64,000 bases of DNA, from contig NZ_CP010849.1 in the NCBI RefSeq assembly GCF_000931445.1, positions 2,480,001 through 2,544,000 of the forward strand. Reading direction: 5' to 3'. The translations under genes and the position numbers were made by a program. Below the pieces are notes generated by a model, which had not been told where the DNA came from, ran no database searches, and saw only the letters and a program-made list of their open reading frames with translations. This document shows, one piece after another, positions 43,742 to 52,102 of the stretch; the stretch's first letter is position 1, and every line of letters starts with the position of its first letter. Origin of the DNA: Streptomyces cyaneogriseus subsp. noncyanogenus (GTDB lineage: Bacteria > Actinomycetota > Actinomycetes > Streptomycetales > Streptomycetaceae).

Positions 43742-45013
43742 GTGAGCCCGACCAATCGCACCGTGGTCGTCACCGGTATCGGCGCAACCACACCGCTGGG
43801 TGGCGACGCAGCCTCCACCTGGGAGGGCCTGGTCGCCGGTCGTTCCGGTGTCAAGCCCCTGGAGCAGGAGTGGGCCGCCGAGCAGGCGGTCCGCATCGCG
43901 GCCCCGGTCGCCGTGGAGCCGACCGAGGTCATCCCGCGGCCGCAGGCCCGCCGTCTGGACCGTTCCGCCCAGTTCGCGCTGGTCGCGGCCAAGGAAGCCT
44001 GGGCCGACGCCGGTTTCGAGGCGAAGGCCGGCGAGGGCGCCGACATCGACCCCGACCGGCTCGGCGCGGTCATCGCCTCCGGCATCGGCGGCGTGACGAC
44101 CCTGCTGGACCAGTACGACGTGCTGAAGGAGAAGGGCGTCCGCCGCGTCTCCCCGCACACCGTTCCCATGCTGATGCCCAACAGCCCGTCGGCCAACGTG
44201 GGGTTGGCCGTGGGTGCCCGGGCGGGCGTGCACACGCCGGTCTCCGCCTGCGCGTCGGGTGCCGAGGCCATCGGCTACGCCATCGAGATGATCCGCACCG
44301 GCCGCGCCGACGTCGTCGTGGCCGGCGGTACGGAGGCGGCGATCCACCCGCTGCCCATCGCCGCGTTCGGCAACATGATGGCGATGTCCAAGAACAACGA
44401 CGACCCGCAGGGCGCCTCGCGCCCCTACGACCTCGCCCGCGACGGTTTCGTCCTCGGCGAGGGCGCGGGCGTGATCGTCCTGGAGTCGGCCGAGCACGCC
44501 GCCGCGCGCGGCGCCCGCGTCTACGCGGAGGCGGTCGGCCAGGGCATCTCCGCCGACAGCCACGACATCGTGCAGCCGGAGCCGGAGGGCCGCGGCATCG
44601 CGCACGCCCTGCACAACCTGCTGGACCGCACCGACCTGGACCCGGCCGAGATCGTGCACGTCAACGCGCACGCCACCTCGACGCCGGCCGGTGACATCGC
44701 CGAGCTGAAGGCGCTGCGCAAGGTCTTCGGCGACCACGCCGACCACATCGCGGTCTCCGCGACCAAGTCGATGACCGGTCATCTGCTCGGCGGCGCGGGC
44801 GGCGTGGAGTCCGTCGCGACGGTGCTCGCCCTGTACCACCGGGTGGCCCCGCCGACCATCAACGTCGAGAACATCGACCCGGAGGCCGAGGCCAACGCCG
44901 ACGTCGTCCGCGACGAGGCGCGCAAGCTGCCCGCCGAGGGCCGTATCGCCGCGCTGAACGACTCGTTCGGCTTCGGCGGGCACAACGTGGTGCTGGCCTT
45001 CCGCTCGGTCTGA
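43742..45013 (+). CDS. fabF: 3-oxoacyl-ACP synthase II
   Basis: 423 residues from GTG 43742, with GGAG about 11 nt upstream; the start VSPTNRTVVVTGIGATTPLG fits the family. Elongating beta-ketoacyl-ACP synthase: catalytic Cys in PVSACASGAEAIGYA, His in VHVNAHATSTPAGD, Lys in AVSATKSMTGHLLGGAGG with the second His, and a Phe gate near FGFGGHNVVL. Last gene of the fab operon, ending 15 nt before a strong 18-bp terminator. Confidence 0.97.
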   Translation: MSPTNRTVVVTGIGATTPLGGDAASTWEGLVAGRSGVKPLEQEWAAEQAVRIAAPVAVEPTEVIPRPQARRLDRSAQFALVAAKEAWADAGFEAKAGEGADIDPDRLGAVIASGIGGVTTLLDQYDVLKEKGVRRVSPHTVPMLMPNSPSANVGLAVGARAGVHTPVSACASGAEAIGYAIEMIRTGRADVVVAGGTEAAIHPLPIAAFGNMMAMSKNNDDPQGASRPYDLARDGFVLGEGAGVIVLESAEHAAARGARVYAEAVGQGISADSHDIVQPEPEGRGIAHALHNLLDRTDLDPAEIVHVNAHATSTPAGDIAELKALRKVFGDHADHIAVSATKSMTGHLLGGAGGVESVATVLALYHRVAPPTINVENIDPEAEANADVVRDEARKLPAEGRIAALNDSFGFGGHNVVLAFRSV

Positions 45014-45028
45014 TCACGCCCGGCGCGT

Positions 45029-45067
45029 ACGTGAGGGGCCCCCACCGGCGGTGGGGGCCCCTCACGT
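45029..45067. terminator. Strong bidirectional terminator, fabF / DUF3145
   Basis: ACGTGAGGGGCCCCCACC (45029-45046) and GGTGGGGGCCCCTCACGT (45050-45067) form a perfect 18-bp stem with a GGC loop, between convergent fabF and the DUF3145 gene. Confidence 0.9.
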
Positions 45068-45082
45068 GTGTCCGGCGCCGGA

Positions 45083-45577
45083 TCACACCACCTGGTGCAG
45101 CCAGCGCACCGGCGCGCCCTCACCCGCGTACCGGAACGGCTCCAGCTCGTCGTCCCACGGCTTGCCGAGCAGCTTGGCCAGCTCGGCCGCCAGGTCGCTC
45201 TCGCCGCGCTGGGAGCGAGCCAGGGCGGCGCGCAGCCGGTCCTCCGGGATCAGGATGTCGCCGTGGAGGCCGGTGACGGCGTGGAAGATACCCAGATCGG
45301 GTGTACAGCTGTAACGTTCGCCCTCGGCGGTGGAGCTGGGCTCGGCGGTCACCTCGAAGCGCAGCAGGTGCCAGCCGCGCAGCGCGGAGGCCAGTTTGGA
45401 GGCGGTGCCCGCCTGGCCCTGCCAGGAGAACTCCGAACGCCAGGTGCCGGGGGCGGCGGGCTGACGGATCCAGTCCAGGCTGACCCGGGTGCCGAGCACA
45501 CCGGCGACGGCCCACTCGACGTGCGGGCAGAGCGCGCGCGGCGCGGAGTGCACGTACAGAACTCCACGTGTCGTCAC
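45083..45577 (-). CDS. DUF3145 family protein
   Basis: 164 residues from GTG 45577 with GGAGG about 7 nt upstream. Full-length DUF3145: TRGVLYVHSAPRALCPHVEW, LDWIRQPAAPGTWRSEFSW, GWHLLRFEVTAEPSS, CTPDLGIFHAVTGLHGDILI and the closing PWDDELEPFRYAGE. Restricted to actinobacteria and always found beside the fab operon in Streptomyces, but with no known function. Soluble, without motifs of catalysis that I recognise. It converges with fabF over a shared terminator. Confidence 0.92.
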   Translation of the reverse strand: MTTRGVLYVHSAPRALCPHVEWAVAGVLGTRVSLDWIRQPAAPGTWRSEFSWQGQAGTASKLASALRGWHLLRFEVTAEPSSTAEGERYSCTPDLGIFHAVTGLHGDILIPEDRLRAALARSQRGESDLAAELAKLLGKPWDDELEPFRYAGEGAPVRWLHQVV

Positions 45578-45873
45578 CGGAACCTCCGGGCAGAGCGGGA
45601 CATCTCGGAACGGGCGGAAAGGCCGTGACCGGGAGGGTCACGTTGAGGGCGAGGCTACCGTGCGGCGACGCAAGGAGTGTGACGTACCGTCGGTCCCGGT
45701 GCCGGGAATCATCGGGTATTCACCCGGTAGGACGCTTGTGCGGGTGTGAGCCGTCGCATGGCCGCCACCGGGAACCCTGACGGCCTTTCATCGGTTGTGC
45801 GGGCATGGAGGAACGAGTCAGGGGCTGTCCGACCATCCGCAGGGGCCGGGGGCACGGCTCCGGGAAGGACCGG

Positions 45874-46758
45874 GTGAGGGGCGGCCCACGCCGCCGCTCG
45901 CGGGCCGTTCTCGCCGTGCTGGCCGCGGCGGCCGTGCTGGGCGCCGCGGGCTGCGACACGGCCGGGGGCGGGTCCGCCGCCCCCGAGCCGCGGCGGAGCA
46001 GCCCGGCCCCGGCCTGGGACCCGAGCCCCGGTTCGATCGCCGCGGTGGGCGACTCCATCACCCGCGGCTTCGATGCCTGCTCGGTCCTGTCGGACTGCCC
46101 GGAGGTGTCCTGGGCGACGGGCGACAGCCCGGAGGTGAACAGTCTCGCCGTACGGCTGCTGGGGAAGGCGAAGGCGGCCGAGCGGAGCTGGAACTACGCG
46201 GTCACCGGGGCGCGCATGGCGGATCTGCCCGCGCAGATGGCCCGGGCTGCGGCGCGCAAGCCGGAGCTGGTGACGGTGCTGGTGGGGGCGAACGACGCCT
46301 GCCGGGCCTCGGTGGCGGCGATGACCCCGGTGGCCGACTTCCGGGCCGGGTTCGAGGAGGCGATGCGCACGCTGCGCAAGACCGCTCCCAGGGCTCAGGT
46401 GTACGTGGCGAGCATTCCGGATCTGAAGCGGCTGTGGTCGCAGGGGCGCACCGACCCGCTGGGCAAGCGGGTGTGGGAGCTGGGGGTCTGCCCCTCGATG
46501 CTGGCGGACGCGGACGCCCTGGACGCGGCGGCGACCGAGCGCCGCGAGACGGTGCGGCGGCGGGTGGAGGACTACAACGCGGTCCTGCGGGAGGTCTGTG
46601 CCGCGGACCGGTTGTGCCGCGGCGACGGCGGGGCGGTGCACGCGTTCCGCTTCGGCCCCGCGCAGTTGAGCCGGTGGGACTGGTTCCATCCGAGCGTGAA
46701 CGGCCAGGCCCGGCTGGCGGAGATCGCTTACCGGGCGGTCACGGCCGAGCGAGGGTGA
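45874..46758 (+). CDS. SGNH/GDSL hydrolase lipoprotein
   Basis: 294 residues from GTG 45874, with GGAAGGA 4 nt upstream; ATG 45805 (longer) lacks an RBS. The N-terminus RGGPRRRSRAVLAVLAAAA then LGAAGC is a lipoprotein signal, so the enzyme is anchored outside. Catalytic SGNH blocks: block I AAVGDSITRGFDAC with Ser, Gly in NYAVTGARMADLPAQM, Asn in VLVGANDACRAS, and Asp-His in RWDWFHPSVNGQ. Cys residues suggest disulfides. Likely a surface esterase or lipase; substrate unknown. An aldose 1-epimerase gene follows after 43 bp but has its own promoter. Confidence 0.9.
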   Translation: MRGGPRRRSRAVLAVLAAAAVLGAAGCDTAGGGSAAPEPRRSSPAPAWDPSPGSIAAVGDSITRGFDACSVLSDCPEVSWATGDSPEVNSLAVRLLGKAKAAERSWNYAVTGARMADLPAQMARAAARKPELVTVLVGANDACRASVAAMTPVADFRAGFEEAMRTLRKTAPRAQVYVASIPDLKRLWSQGRTDPLGKRVWELGVCPSMLADADALDAAATERRETVRRRVEDYNAVLREVCAADRLCRGDGGAVHAFRFGPAQLSRWDWFHPSVNGQARLAEIAYRAVTAERG

Positions 46759-46801
46759 CCAGTGCCGCGGCACCTAGTGCCCCGACACTAGAGTTCCGCG
46801 C

Positions 46802-47773
46802 ATGAGCGAACGTTTCGGCACACTTCCCGACGGCACCCCGGTCCACCGCTGGACCCTGGAACGCGCGGGCGTCCGGGTCCGCGTCCTGTCGTACGGCGGG
46901 ATCGTGCAGTCGGCCGAGGTGCCGGACCGCGACGGGCGGTGTGCCGACGTGGTGCTGGGCTTCGCGGGGCTGGACGGCTATCTGGCGCACCCGGAGCCGT
47001 ACTTGGGCGCCCTGGTCGGCCGGTACGCCAACCGGATCGCGGGCGGCCGGTTCACCCTGGACGGGCGGACGTACCCGCTCGCGCGGAACAACGGGCCGAA
47101 CTGCCTGCACGGCGGGGAACGCGGCTTCGACAAGCGGGTGTGGGACGTCACCCCGGTCGAGCACGGCGTCCGCCTGTCCCGGGTCAGCCCGGACGGCGAG
47201 GAGGGCTTCCCGGGGCGTCTGGAGGTGTCGGCGACGTACACGCTGGACGCCACCGGGGCGCTGCGGATCGCCTACGAGGCGGTCACCGACGCGCCGACCG
47301 TGGTGAGCCTGACCAACCACAGCTACTTCCGGCTGGACGGGCCCGGCACCGCGGGCGGCCACCGACTGCGGCTGGCGGCCTCCCGGTACACCCCGGTCGA
47401 CGCGGACCTCATCCCGACCGGGGCGCTGGAGGACGTCACCGGGACCCGTTTCGACTTCCGCCGGGCGCGCCCGGTCCGAGCGGGCTACGACCACAACTTC
47501 GCGCTGGACAAGGGGGTGACGGACACGCCCGTGGAGGTGGCCGAGCTGTTCGCCCCGGCCTCCGGGCGGGTGCTGACCGTGGCGACCACCGAGCCGGGTC
47601 TCCAGCTCTACACGGCGGACCATCTGGGCGAGCCGTTCGGGCCCGGCGCCGGTGTCGCGCTGGAGACGCAGCGCTTCCCCGACTCGCCCAACCGGCCGGA
47701 GTTCCCGAGTGCGGTGCTGCGGCCGGGCGAGCTGTTCCGCTCCACGACGGTGTACGGCTTCGGCACCCGCTGA
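46802..47773 (+). CDS. galM: Aldose 1-epimerase (cytoplasmic galactose-mutarotase family)
   Basis: 323 residues from ATG 46802; TAGAGT ends 7 nt before the ATG and there is no Shine-Dalgarno, so leaderless translation is likely. Interconverts alpha and beta anomers of free sugars. Family landmarks: VLSYGGIVQSAEVPDRDG, VGRYANRIAGGRF, LHGGERGFDKRVWDV, catalytic His in SLTNHSYFRLDG and catalytic Glu in ALETQRFPDSPNRPEFP. No signal peptide, unlike the exported paralogue at 62834. No sugar operon is adjacent. Confidence 0.93.
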   Translation: MSERFGTLPDGTPVHRWTLERAGVRVRVLSYGGIVQSAEVPDRDGRCADVVLGFAGLDGYLAHPEPYLGALVGRYANRIAGGRFTLDGRTYPLARNNGPNCLHGGERGFDKRVWDVTPVEHGVRLSRVSPDGEEGFPGRLEVSATYTLDATGALRIAYEAVTDAPTVVSLTNHSYFRLDGPGTAGGHRLRLAASRYTPVDADLIPTGALEDVTGTRFDFRRARPVRAGYDHNFALDKGVTDTPVEVAELFAPASGRVLTVATTEPGLQLYTADHLGEPFGPGAGVALETQRFPDSPNRPEFPSAVLRPGELFRSTTVYGFGTR

Positions 47774-48098
47774 GCGCCCGCCGGTCACCGTGGGCCCCGG
47801 CCCGGCCGTCAGGTCCCGGGCCGGGGCCGCCGGCGTGGGGGGAGGGGGGTCCCGGGTCAGACGTTAGCCGCCGCGGCCGGTCCGCGGCCCCGGATCGCCC
47901 GGCCCGCCCGGAGTCCGTACGAAGCCTTCACACACGCCCACGAACCGGTCGTCCCCTCTCCCCTTCCCCCCTCCTGCGAACCGGCCCGCGCCCGCCGCCG
48001 GTCCCGTGGGGCACGCACCATGGCGCCCGCCGCTTCCGTCACGCGATACTGCCGCGGTCCGGCTGCACCCCACGGCGACGGAAAGGACCCCTACCGCC
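47774..48098. other. Intergenic region of 325 bp with a polypyrimidine tract
   Basis: Apart from the galM terminator, it contains a 24-nt run of only C and T at 47952-47975 and GC-rich filler. The promoter of the downstream gene should lie within about 47980-48090. No coding frame is convincing. Confidence 0.5.
47793..47828 (+). terminator. Terminator of galM
   Basis: GGCCCCGGCCCGG (47793-47805) and CCGGGCCGGGGCC (47816-47828) make a perfect 13-bp stem with a 10-nt loop, 19 nt after the galM stop. Confidence 0.75.
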
Positions 48099-49355
48099 TT
48101 GTCCTCCCCACGTGTCCGCACAGTCGTCCTCGGTCTCGTCCTGGCGGCGGGGCTGACGGCCCCGGTGCCGGCGTCCGCGGCCTCTCCCGGGGCCGCCGCC
48201 CCCTCCCCCACCGTCGAGGAGCGGCGGCTGGACCGGGCCGTGCCCCAGGAGATCCTGCGGCGCTCCGGATTCGACCGTCCGGCGGCCGCCTTCGCCCGCT
48301 CGCTGGACCGGGCGCGCTCCTATGCCGAGGCCCGGCGGACGGTGCTGCGCGAGGGCTCGGCGCTGTGGCGGCGGGCCGTGGACCGGGCGCAGGGTCGGGG
48401 CCCGGCGGGCGGCGACCTCAGCCGGGACGACGACCGGCCGCTGTACTGGGCGCGGCTGGCCATGACCCGTCAGCTGCGCACCTGGGAGCCGGAGTTCGGG
48501 CTCACCGGCCCGCAGCGGACCCGGCTCCTGGACGCGCTGGAGCGCACCTCGCGCGGCCAGGCCGGCCTGCGCCAGCCCTCCGGCAAGGGCGTCAAGCGCG
48601 TCCTGGTCACCGGCTTCGACCCGTTCACCCTCGATCGGGACATCCGCATCTCCAACCCCTCCGGTGCCGCCGCGCTCGCCCTGGACGGCACGGTGATCGA
48701 GACGGCGGACGGACCGGCGCGGGTGGAGGCGGCCGTGTTCCCGGTGCGCTGGCGGGACTTCACGGACGGCACGGTGGAGCGGGCGCTGCGGGCGTGCCTG
48801 CCGGAGGCCGACCTGTTCGCGACGGTGAGCCAGGGCCGGGTCGGGCGGTTCGACATCGAGCGGACCAACGGGGCCTGGCGGGGCGGGTTCCCGGACAACG
48901 ACAACGTCGCGCGCACGGAGCCGGTCCCGGTCGCCGATCCGGGCTCCGCGCCGCAGTGGACGACGACCACCCTGCCGTACCGGGAGATCACGGCGGCGGA
49001 GACCGGGCGCTTCCCGGTGTACGACAACACGGCCGTCACCGAGATACCGGCGGGGGGCGGCGAGCCCGTGGTGCGGCCGGACGGGCCGACCCCCGGCTCG
49101 ACGGCCCGGGCCGGGGGCGGCGGGGACTACCTGTCCAACGAGATCGCCTACCGGGCGACGCTGCTGCGGGACCGGCTGGGGCTGCGGCGGACGCTGCCGG
49201 GCGGGCATGTGCACACGCCGGTGCTCCAGTTCGGCGCCGGGAACACCACCGAGGTCACCGATCCGGAGTTCGTGCGCGACCGGCTCGCCATCGTCGCGCA
49301 GGTGCGTGCGATCGTGACCGTGGCGCTGGAAGCGGCGCAGCGGACGGAGGACTGA
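48099..49355 (+). CDS. Exported pyroglutamyl-peptidase-I-like protein with Ser at the catalytic Cys position
   Basis: 418 residues from TTG 48099 (GAAAGGAC upstream). A Sec signal (VRTVVLGLVLAAGLTAPVPA then SA, about 5-28) is followed by a 130-residue helical region and a C15-peptidase-like domain: VKRVLVTGFDPFTLDRDI, SNPSGAAALALDG, the catalytic-Glu segment GRFDIERTNGAWRGG and the His segment LPGGHVHTPVLQ (His372). At the nucleophile position, where pyroglutamyl peptidases have YLCN or YVCN, this protein reads GDYLSNEIAYRATLL, with Ser346 (codon 49134-49136). It may be an inactive homologue, a Ser-dependent amidase, or a binding protein. Confidence 0.82.
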   Translation: MSSPRVRTVVLGLVLAAGLTAPVPASAASPGAAAPSPTVEERRLDRAVPQEILRRSGFDRPAAAFARSLDRARSYAEARRTVLREGSALWRRAVDRAQGRGPAGGDLSRDDDRPLYWARLAMTRQLRTWEPEFGLTGPQRTRLLDALERTSRGQAGLRQPSGKGVKRVLVTGFDPFTLDRDIRISNPSGAAALALDGTVIETADGPARVEAAVFPVRWRDFTDGTVERALRACLPEADLFATVSQGRVGRFDIERTNGAWRGGFPDNDNVARTEPVPVADPGSAPQWTTTTLPYREITAAETGRFPVYDNTAVTEIPAGGGEPVVRPDGPTPGSTARAGGGGDYLSNEIAYRATLLRDRLGLRRTLPGGHVHTPVLQFGAGNTTEVTDPEFVRDRLAIVAQVRAIVTVALEAAQRTED

Positions 49356-49380
49356 CGCCGTACCGCCCGGCCGGGACGGT

Positions 49381-49412
<32 letters not shown>

Positions 49413-49424
49413 GGAGCATCCCGG

Positions 49425-50234
49425 TCAGGGCCGGGCGCGGTCGCCTCCCGCCCCGAGCGCGCCGGCGGGGTCGTCGTCGCGGTCGCGGTTCTCCTCGCCG
49501 CGCAGGTCACGGGCGAGGAGAGTGGCGCCGGCGACCGCGCCCGGCATCAGGAACACCGCGACGAAGGGGACGAGGAAGGCCAGGCCGAGGGGGGTGCCGA
49601 AGCCCCAGACCAGCGTCTTGCGGGAGCGGAGCAGGGCGAGCCGGTCGCGCAGCTCGACCCCGCGGCGCTGGAGGGCGACGGCGGTGAGCTCCTCGGTGAG
49701 GAAGAAGCCGGTGACGAAGAACCCGATCACCGGTACGACGGTCTGGCCCGCCACCGGGACGAACCCGAGGGCGAACAGCAGCACGCCCCACACCGCGGCC
49801 CGCGCCACGATCCGCAGGCTGTCCCGGGCGGAGATCCACAGCTCGCGCCAGAGCGGCAGGCCCGACTCGGGGGCGGTGCCGTCCGGGGAGAGATCGCGGT
49901 CGACCTGCTCGGAGAGGCTCTCGTAGAAGGGCTGGCCGATCAGCAGGGTGACCGCGGTGAAGGTGAGCACGGCCAGCAGCATCGCGAGCGCGAACAGCAC
50001 GGCGGTGAGGAAGCCGCGGAACAGCCCGGCCCAGGGGCTCGCCCAGTCGTCGGCGAAGGGGGTCGCCCAGGCCACCGCGTCCTCGCCCCACAGCGCCAGC
50101 GCCACCAGCGCCGCCGCGTACAGCACCAGGGTGATCAGGCCCGGGAGCAGCCCGAAGCCGTAGCTCTTGCCGTGCCGGGCCACCCAGCGCTGGCCCTCCA
50201 GGAGGTACCGGAACCCCGCCCCAAGATCGCGCAT
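49425..50234 (-). CDS. EI24 domain-containing membrane protein (CysZ-like)
   Basis: 269 residues from ATG 50234; TAGAGT ends 6 nt upstream and no RBS is seen, so a leaderless mRNA is likely. Four or more hydrophobic segments with the EI24/CysZ layout: GFGLLPGLITLVLYAAALVA, LLIGQPFYESLSEQVD (the conserved P-x-x-x/S-E region), GFVPVAGQTVVPVIGFFVTG and the C-terminal FLVPFVAVFLMPGAVAGATL. CysZ imports sulfate; actinobacterial EI24 proteins are not assigned a substrate. The C-terminal tail is charged and cytoplasmic. Monocistronic and divergent from the serine hydrolase gene. Confidence 0.85.
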   Translation of the reverse strand: MRDLGAGFRYLLEGQRWVARHGKSYGFGLLPGLITLVLYAAALVALALWGEDAVAWATPFADDWASPWAGLFRGFLTAVLFALAMLLAVLTFTAVTLLIGQPFYESLSEQVDRDLSPDGTAPESGLPLWRELWISARDSLRIVARAAVWGVLLFALGFVPVAGQTVVPVIGFFVTGFFLTEELTAVALQRRGVELRDRLALLRSRKTLVWGFGTPLGLAFLVPFVAVFLMPGAVAGATLLARDLRGEENRDRDDDPAGALGAGGDRARP

Positions 50235-50352
50235 GGCGGCACTCTATCGGCCGCGGCGGCCCTCGCGGATTCCGGCTCCCGTGACGACCGGTCGAACACG
50301 TGTCGGTGCGCCGTACGATCTGCGGAAGTCCGGAGACTGGGGAGGGAAGCGG

Positions 50353-51504
50353 ATGACGCAGGAGATCCACGGCACCGTCGCCGACGGCTTCGAGGCGGTG
50401 CGGGAGGAGTTCGCCGCGTTCGTGGCCGGTGAACGGTCCGATTACGAGGGTCAGTTGTGCGCCTACGTGCACGGCCGCAAGGTCGTCGACCTGTGGGCCG
50501 GGGAGGGTGCGGACGCCGGCTCCCTGTACGGCGTGTACTCCGCCACCAAGGGCGCCGCCCATCTGGTGGTCGCGCTGCTGGTGCAGGAGGGCACGCTGGA
50601 GCTGGACCGTGAAGTGGCGTACTACTGGCCGCAGTTCGCGGCCGAGGGCAAGGACGCGCTGACCCTGCGCGAGCTGCTGGCGCACCGCGCGGGCGTGGTC
50701 GGCGCGGACGGCGGCTTCACCCTGGAGGAGGTGGCCGACGACCGGGCGATCGCCGAACGGATGGCCGGTCAGCGCCCCTTCTGGCGCCCCGGCACGGCCT
50801 TCGGCTACCACGCCCTGGTGATCGGCGCCCTCACCGGCGAGGTGGTGCGCCGCGCCACCGGCCGCACGCTCCAGGAGGTCTACGAGGAGCGCGTCCGCGC
50901 CCCGTTCGCCCTGGACTTCCATCTGGGCCTGCCGTCCGCCCTGGACGACCGCTTCCGCACCGCCCGGCGCATGGCGCCCACCCCGGAGCAGCGGGCGCTG
51001 ATCGACGCCCAGCCGACCGGGCCGCACACCCTGACCGCGATCGCCTTCAACCGCCACCCGGCCCGCCCGACCGACCTGGAGACCCTCCCCAACGAGCCCG
51101 TGGTGCGCGCCCAGGGACCGGCGTCGGTGGGCGGCGTGGCGTCGGCGCGGGGGCTGGCCGGGCTGTACGCGGCGGCCATCAGCGAGGTGGACGGCAGGGC
51201 GCCGCTGCTGAAGCGGGAGACGGTGGCGGAGTTCGGGCAGCTCCACTCGGCCGGCCACGATCTGGTGGCCCGTGCCCACAAGGCGTACGGCCTCGGTTTC
51301 CAGGCGACGGCCGACAGCGCGCACCCGTTCCTCGGCGCCGGGACGATCGGGCACAGCGGCGCGGGCGGCTGCCAGGCGTTCGCCGATCCGCGCAGCGGGC
51401 TCGCCTACGGCTACACCCGGCGCCGGTGCGCCTTCCCGGGCGGGGCAGCCCCGGAGAACAACCGCCTCGCGGCCGCGGTGCACCGGGCCGCGCTGGCCCG
51501 CTGA
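50353..51504 (+). CDS. Beta-lactamase-family serine hydrolase (EstB-like)
   Basis: 383 residues from ATG 50353 (GGAGGGAAG upstream). Class C beta-lactamase-like esterase: nucleophile motif SATKGAAHL (SxxK), the Tyr motif FGYHALVIGALTGEVVRRA (YxN/A variant), and GTIGHSGAGGCQAFADPRS (HSG third motif). VYGVYSATKG and FWRPGTAFGYH are family blocks. There is no export signal, so it is probably intracellular. Substrates of related EstB enzymes are short acyl esters. It is followed by a 16-bp terminator shared with the convergent ohr gene. Confidence 0.92.
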   Translation: MTQEIHGTVADGFEAVREEFAAFVAGERSDYEGQLCAYVHGRKVVDLWAGEGADAGSLYGVYSATKGAAHLVVALLVQEGTLELDREVAYYWPQFAAEGKDALTLRELLAHRAGVVGADGGFTLEEVADDRAIAERMAGQRPFWRPGTAFGYHALVIGALTGEVVRRATGRTLQEVYEERVRAPFALDFHLGLPSALDDRFRTARRMAPTPEQRALIDAQPTGPHTLTAIAFNRHPARPTDLETLPNEPVVRAQGPASVGGVASARGLAGLYAAAISEVDGRAPLLKRETVAEFGQLHSAGHDLVARAHKAYGLGFQATADSAHPFLGAGTIGHSGAGGCQAFADPRSGLAYGYTRRRCAFPGGAAPENNRLAAAVHRAALAR

Positions 51505-51510
51505 GGACGA

Positions 51511-51551
51511 GGCGGAGGCCGCACCCCACGTCCAAGGGTGCGGCCTCCGCC
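51511..51551. terminator. Bidirectional terminator, serine hydrolase / ohr
   Basis: GGCGGAGGCCGCACCC (51511-51526) and GGGTGCGGCCTCCGCC (51536-51551) form a perfect 16-bp stem with a 9-nt loop, 6 nt after the hydrolase stop. Confidence 0.88.
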
Positions 51552-51568
51552 GTGGCCAACGACCGTGG

Positions 51569-51988
51569 TCAGGCGAGCGTCACGGTGATGTTGCCGCGGG
51601 TGGCCTTCGAGTACGGGCACACCTGGTGGGCCTTCTCGACGAGCTCCTTGGCGGCCTGGGCGTCCACGCCCGGGATGTTCGCGGAGATCTCGACGATGAT
51701 GCCGAACCCGTCGTCGTTCTTGCCGATCCCGACCTTCGCGGTGACGGTCGAGCCGGACACGTCGACGCCCTCCTGGCGGGCGACCACGCCGAGCGCGCCC
51801 TGGAAGCAGGCGCTGTACCCGGCGGCGAAGAGCTGCTCCGGGTTGGTGCCGGCGCCGCTGCCGCCCATCTCCTCGGGCGGGTTCACGACCACGTCGAGCT
51901 TGCCGTCATCGGTGGCCACCCGGCCGTCACGGCCGTTCTCGGCGGTGGCGACGGCGGTGTACAGGACGTCGGACTGCTGAATCGGCAT
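51569..51988 (-). CDS. ohr: Organic hydroperoxide resistance protein Ohr (OsmC family)
   Basis: 139 residues from ATG 51988 with GGAGGAAGA upstream. Cys-based peroxidase for organic and fatty-acid hydroperoxides. Both redox Cys are in place: GYSACFQGALGVVA (peroxidatic) and AHQVCPYSKATRGN (resolving). Arg/Glu of the active site fall in DGRVATDDGKLDVVVNPPEE and the following GSGAGTNPEQLFAAG. The promoter region (51989-52102) contains TTTCCATAATC. No OhrR site or gene was recognised; the MarR-family gene at 53220 is separated by the oxidoreductase. Confidence 0.95.
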   Translation of the reverse strand: MPIQQSDVLYTAVATAENGRDGRVATDDGKLDVVVNPPEEMGGSGAGTNPEQLFAAGYSACFQGALGVVARQEGVDVSGSTVTAKVGIGKNDDGFGIIVEISANIPGVDAQAAKELVEKAHQVCPYSKATRGNITVTLA

Positions 51989-52102
51989 GCGGTTGTCTTC
52001 CTCCTCGGTCCGCCGCGACTCGCGCCCACGATCGCGACTGATTATGGAAAGAAGTTACCGCATACCGGAAACAGGGTGAAGACCGGCCGGAGCGGGCGGC
52101 CG

